Shown here in pieces: positions 61,601-64,000 of a stretch of DNA of 64,000 nt. The stretch lies in NCBI GenBank assembly GCA_041397645.1, contig JAWKWE010000004.1:372001-436000 (forward strand), read 5' to 3'. Each line of letters begins with the position of its first letter. Positions within the stretch are counted from its first letter, which is position 1. The translations under genes were made by a program, and so were the position numbers. The DNA comes from Hyphomicrobiaceae bacterium. Its GTDB lineage: Bacteria > Pseudomonadota > Alphaproteobacteria > Rhizobiales > Hyphomicrobiaceae. The notes beneath the pieces were generated by a model. The model was given only the letters and a program-made list of their open reading frames with translations, was not told where the DNA came from and did not search any database.

Positions 61601-62959
61601 ATGTTTCGTCAGGGCACTAAGTTTGCGCTTGGATTGGCAGTCGCAGTCGGCGCTCAGTTGACGGCTGATTGCGCTTCGGCGCAGCAGGCCACACTTGACC
61701 GCATCGCGCGAACCGGAACCATCCATGTTTGCGCAGATCCTGATCTCCTCCCGTACTCAAGCGAAAAACTGAACCCCGCTGGCTACGACATGGAGATCGC
61801 ACAGGAGATCGCCAAGGAACTTGGCTACAAGCTCGGTTACGATTGGTATTCGACCCGACGCGGTACGAAGATCGTCCGCCAGCTCGCCGATGGGAACTGC
61901 GACTTCTTCCTCGGTTTCCCCGTCGACGCATCTTTCGAAGAGTCGAATTTCAAAGTCATCTTGTCGAAGCCCTACTACACCAGCGGCTTTGCGGTTGTCG
62001 CACGCAACGATGCACCGAACACCATTCTGCAGGATTCTAAGACCAAGGGCGTCGGCGTCCAGATGGGCATGCTGCCCGACTTCAAGCTCTTCGAGCGCGG
62101 ATATGAGCGCAAGCTCTTCCGCAACTCCTCAGAAATTTTCGATGCTCTCACGCACAAGGAGATCGACGTTGCGGTCGTTCCGGCTCCAGAAGGCGGCTGG
62201 GAAATCAAGACGAAGGGCGATCCGAATATCAAAGTCCTGACCGATACCGAGAAGGATTTCGTGTATCCGATGGCAATTGGCTTCCGCAAGGAAGACAAAG
62301 AACTGCGCGACAAGGTCAATGCCATTATCGACAAGATGCAGGGCGACGGTCGTCTCACTGCAATTTTCGATAAGTACGGCATGGTGAAGCTGGCCGGAAC
62401 CGGCGGTGGCGCTGCGCCTAAGTCGAAAGCCGACGTCGAAAAAGAAGGCGGCGGCAAGGATGACGACGGTCCGCCCCAGAAGAAAACCGACGCCCCGGAC
62501 AAGAAGAGCGAAGTCATCATGCGCGACTTCGTCAATCTCGGCTTCACAATCTCCGATAAGCCTATTCAGGTTGCTCAGGCGGATACGGCGGCCGATACCG
62601 ACGAAGGGAAAAAAGTTGATGCAGACGACCCAGGCGCCGACGAACACGGACTTGCGCTTGATCCGAAATATCGTGTCGACACCACCTCTGTAGAGGACTT
62701 TCCCAACGACGCTCAGTCAATCGACAAAGGTCGCAAGCTTTACAAGCAGGCCTGCTACAAGTGCCACGGCCCCAATGGTGTGTCGGGCGGTACGATCCCT
62801 GACTTGAGAAAGTTCGCTGCAAACCATGATCACTACGAGATGTTCGCCGTCATCCAGGCTGGCCGCCTCGACCGGGGTATGCCCGCGTGGAACGATTATC
62901 TGACGCCGGAAGAGATCAAGGAGATCATCGTGTACGTAAAGGCGCTCCACAAAAAGTAG
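61601..62959 (+). CDS. Fusion of MoxJ/XoxJ-like periplasmic binding domain with cytochrome c
   Basis: A 452-residue exported protein. Signal peptide: residues 1-27 (LGLAVAVGAQLTADCASA). Residues about 28-265 form a solute-binding-protein-like domain (IHVCADPDLLPYSSEKLNPAGYDMEIAQEIAKELGYKLGYDWYSTRRG) of the type annotated as quinoprotein dehydrogenase-associated, i.e. MoxJ/XoxJ. A 105-residue charged linker (Lys, Asp, Gly, Pro) follows, then a small cytochrome c domain with CYKCH at 385-389 and a probable axial Met427 in GMPAWNDYL. In methylotrophs XoxJ and XoxG (cytochrome c) are separate genes; here one chain could serve both as maturation/activation factor and electron acceptor. Third gene in the module order dehydrogenase, J-G fusion, dehydrogenase. 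Confidence 0.9.
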   Translation: MFRQGTKFALGLAVAVGAQLTADCASAQQATLDRIARTGTIHVCADPDLLPYSSEKLNPAGYDMEIAQEIAKELGYKLGYDWYSTRRGTKIVRQLADGNCDFFLGFPVDASFEESNFKVILSKPYYTSGFAVVARNDAPNTILQDSKTKGVGVQMGMLPDFKLFERGYERKLFRNSSEIFDALTHKEIDVAVVPAPEGGWEIKTKGDPNIKVLTDTEKDFVYPMAIGFRKEDKELRDKVNAIIDKMQGDGRLTAIFDKYGMVKLAGTGGGAAPKSKADVEKEGGGKDDDGPPQKKTDAPDKKSEVIMRDFVNLGFTISDKPIQVAQADTAADTDEGKKVDADDPGADEHGLALDPKYRVDTTSVEDFPNDAQSIDKGRKLYKQACYKCHGPNGVSGGTIPDLRKFAANHDHYEMFAVIQAGRLDRGMPAWNDYLTPEEIKEIIVYVKALHKK

Positions 62960-62973
62960 TCGGAGCACCTGGG

Positions 62974-63002
62974 ATATCCGTTCACGGTACAATAACGGAT
63001 AT
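62974..63002. terminator. Stem-loop 1 downstream of the binding protein-cytochrome gene
   Basis: ATATCCGTT and AACGGATAT (9 bp) flank an 11-base loop, 14 bp after the stop codon. There is no T-run, so it may be a terminator of weak type, an RNA stabiliser or an operator for the second dehydrogenase. Confidence 0.45.
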
Positions 63003-63025
63003 TTGACCAATCGGTTTAAGAACGC

Positions 63026-63077
63026 GAGGCCGGCGCGGTGGTAATCTGCAAATGCAGATTGACCTCTGGCCGGCCTC
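63026..63077. terminator. Stem-loop 2 (nested) before the second dehydrogenase gene
   Basis: GAGGCCGG (63026-63033) pairs with CCGGCCTC (63070-63077), and inside lies a second perfect dyad, ATCTGCA-AA-TGCAGAT (63044-63059). The two-tier structure, about 100 bp before the start codon, could be a terminator-antiterminator or leader RNA. Confidence 0.45.
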
Positions 63078-63175
63078 AGTCGTTTCAGCCGTGCCTCACC
63101 AGGATCTTTGCGATGCCGGCGCACGCAATGCCCACGATTGAAAGACCAACCAAAAGCACAAGAAGGTCGCAAAGA

Positions 63176-64000
63176 ATGTTCCCAACCGTTGGATCAAGAA
63201 CTCATGTAGCTGAGCTAGCCCGGCTCGCCCTGGTGGCGTGCCTCGCGGTCTTTGCCAGTGCGTCCGCAAATGCGGGCGAGATTTCAGATGCGCGCATGAA
63301 GAGCGCAGACAGCGATCCTGCAAACTGGATTCTGCATGGCCGGGACTACGGCAACCAACGCTTCTCACCACTTGAGCAGATCAACACGTCAAATGCCAAG
63401 AAGTTAGTGCCGAAGTGGATTTTCCAGACCGGGGTCGTGGGAACGTTCCAAACGACGCCCTTGGTCGCCGACGGCGTCATGTTCATCTCTACGCCGATGT
63501 CGAATGTCGTCGCCATCGATGCCGCCACCGGCAAACAGAAATGGCGTTACGATCATAAGCGCGGACCGGGCAAACTCTGCTGCGGCCCAGCCAATCGCGG
63601 CGTGTCCTTAGGCTATGGCAAAGTTTACCTAGCGACCGTCGATGCACACCTCATCGCACTTGATCAGCAGACCGGCAGCAAGGTTTGGGACATTGCGCTC
63701 GTCAAAGATCAGGTGACGACAGAAGATCGGGCGGTCCTGCAAGACAACGATCCCCGCGCCAAAGATTCCGTCAGCGGGTCGACCGGCGTTGGCACCGTTG
63801 CTACTCCGCTCGTCTATGAAGGCAAGGTGATCATCGGCATCACCGGCGTCGGCTACGGGATGCATTTTGAAGACGCGGTCAAGAAGGGCCAGCTCACCGC
63901 TGTCGTCGGCATCGCGGGAAAATACGGCCAGCCCGGCTTCATGGCAGCGTTCGACGCACAAACCGGCGCGGAGCAGTGGCGCTTTGAAACGACCAAGAAA
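63176..64000 (+). CDS. Second PQQ-dependent dehydrogenase, N-terminal part (3' end outside window)
   Basis: Open to the window end; 275 codons are visible. A signal peptide (LARLALVACLAVFASASANA) is followed by the propeller start DPANWILHGRDYGNQRFSPLEQINTSNAKKLVPKWIFQTGVVGTFQTTP. The vicinal disulphide CC is at residues 135-136 (KLCCGPANRG). The catalytic Asp region and thus the metal type (Ca or lanthanide) lie beyond the window. It belongs to the methanol/ethanol family of quinoproteins but differs from the first dehydrogenase, for instance in the insert AVLQDNDPRAKDSVSGSTGVG. The ribosome site AGAAGGTCGCAAAGA is moderate. Confidence 0.93.
   Translation, partial: MFPTVGSRTHVAELARLALVACLAVFASASANAGEISDARMKSADSDPANWILHGRDYGNQRFSPLEQINTSNAKKLVPKWIFQTGVVGTFQTTPLVADGVMFISTPMSNVVAIDAATGKQKWRYDHKRGPGKLCCGPANRGVSLGYGKVYLATVDAHLIALDQQTGSKVWDIALVKDQVTTEDRAVLQDNDPRAKDSVSGSTGVGTVATPLVYEGKVIIGITGVGYGMHFEDAVKKGQLTAVVGIAGKYGQPGFMAAFDAQTGAEQWRFETTKK

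Noticed and set aside
1..64000. CRISPR arrays, insertion sequences, prophage genes, tRNA or rRNA genes, PQQ synthesis genes
   Set aside because: Looked for on both strands; no direct-repeat arrays, transposase motifs, tRNA-like cloverleaf with CCA end or TTC arm, rRNA segments, or pqqA-E-like proteins were seen. A tRNA scan would be needed to exclude tRNAs fully.

Overview
The window is a GC-rich chromosomal segment of an alphaproteobacterium. The best fit is a methylotrophic member of the Hyphomicrobiales, such as Hyphomicrobium or a relative. Reasons: the division and cell-wall (dcw) cluster has alphaproteobacterial order and runs on into lpxC, bamD and ligA; MurE carries the meso-diaminopimelate DNPR motif; DUF2852, DUF1194, DUF2380 and BKACE families are present; and the right end holds a PQQ-dependent alcohol dehydrogenase module of the kind found in methylotrophs. 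The genus is an inference. I saw no rRNA, tRNA, insertion sequence, phage gene or CRISPR array.

Layout. 1-9.2 kb (+ strand mostly): the 3' part of a UvrD-type helicase gene, a Bcr/CflA-type MFS exporter, a membrane-anchored J-domain protein on the minus strand, a DUF3754 protein, prmA, an M24B aminopeptidase P, and a 60-residue small protein. 9.2-33 kb (minus strand): an almost unbroken dcw cluster, in transcription order mraZ, rsmH, ftsL, ftsI, murE, murF, mraY, murD, ftsW, murG, murC, murB, ddl, ftsQ, ftsA, ftsZ, then lpxC, bamD and ligA. Many junctions are 4-bp ATGA overlaps, implying translational coupling. recN, usual between bamD and ligA in relatives, is absent. 33.4-47.4 kb: dps, a DUF2380 protein, the agmatine-to-putrescine pair aguA-aguB, the RNase P RNA gene, a BKACE enzyme, a pentapeptide-repeat protein, a Cys-rich periplasmic protein next to a phosphoethanolamine transferase, an AmpD-like amidase coupled to a TerB/DnaJ protein, and a fused 5-oxoprolinase-type hydantoinase.

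47.4-59.3 kb is accessory: a DUF3365 haem protein, two DUF2852 paralogues, an APC permease, a large exported protein with a possible papain-like Cys/His pair, a TetR regulator, an extensin-like lipoprotein, a region with a long nested hairpin that may be an unannotated RNA, an alpha/beta hydrolase, a zinc-finger protein, an FAD monooxygenase, an azoreductase behind a TetR-like operator, and a DUF1194 protein.

59.3-64 kb is the most interesting part. A near-perfect sigma-54 promoter, with a palindromic candidate enhancer about 70 bp upstream, precedes a PQQ alcohol dehydrogenase with the Asp-Trp-Asp signature of lanthanide-dependent enzymes. After an intrinsic terminator comes a single polypeptide that fuses a MoxJ/XoxJ-like periplasmic binding domain to a cytochrome c domain. 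After two further stem-loops comes a second PQQ dehydrogenase, cut by the window end. Together these look like a self-contained periplasmic alcohol-oxidation module (dehydrogenase, accessory protein and electron acceptor) under sigma-54 control.
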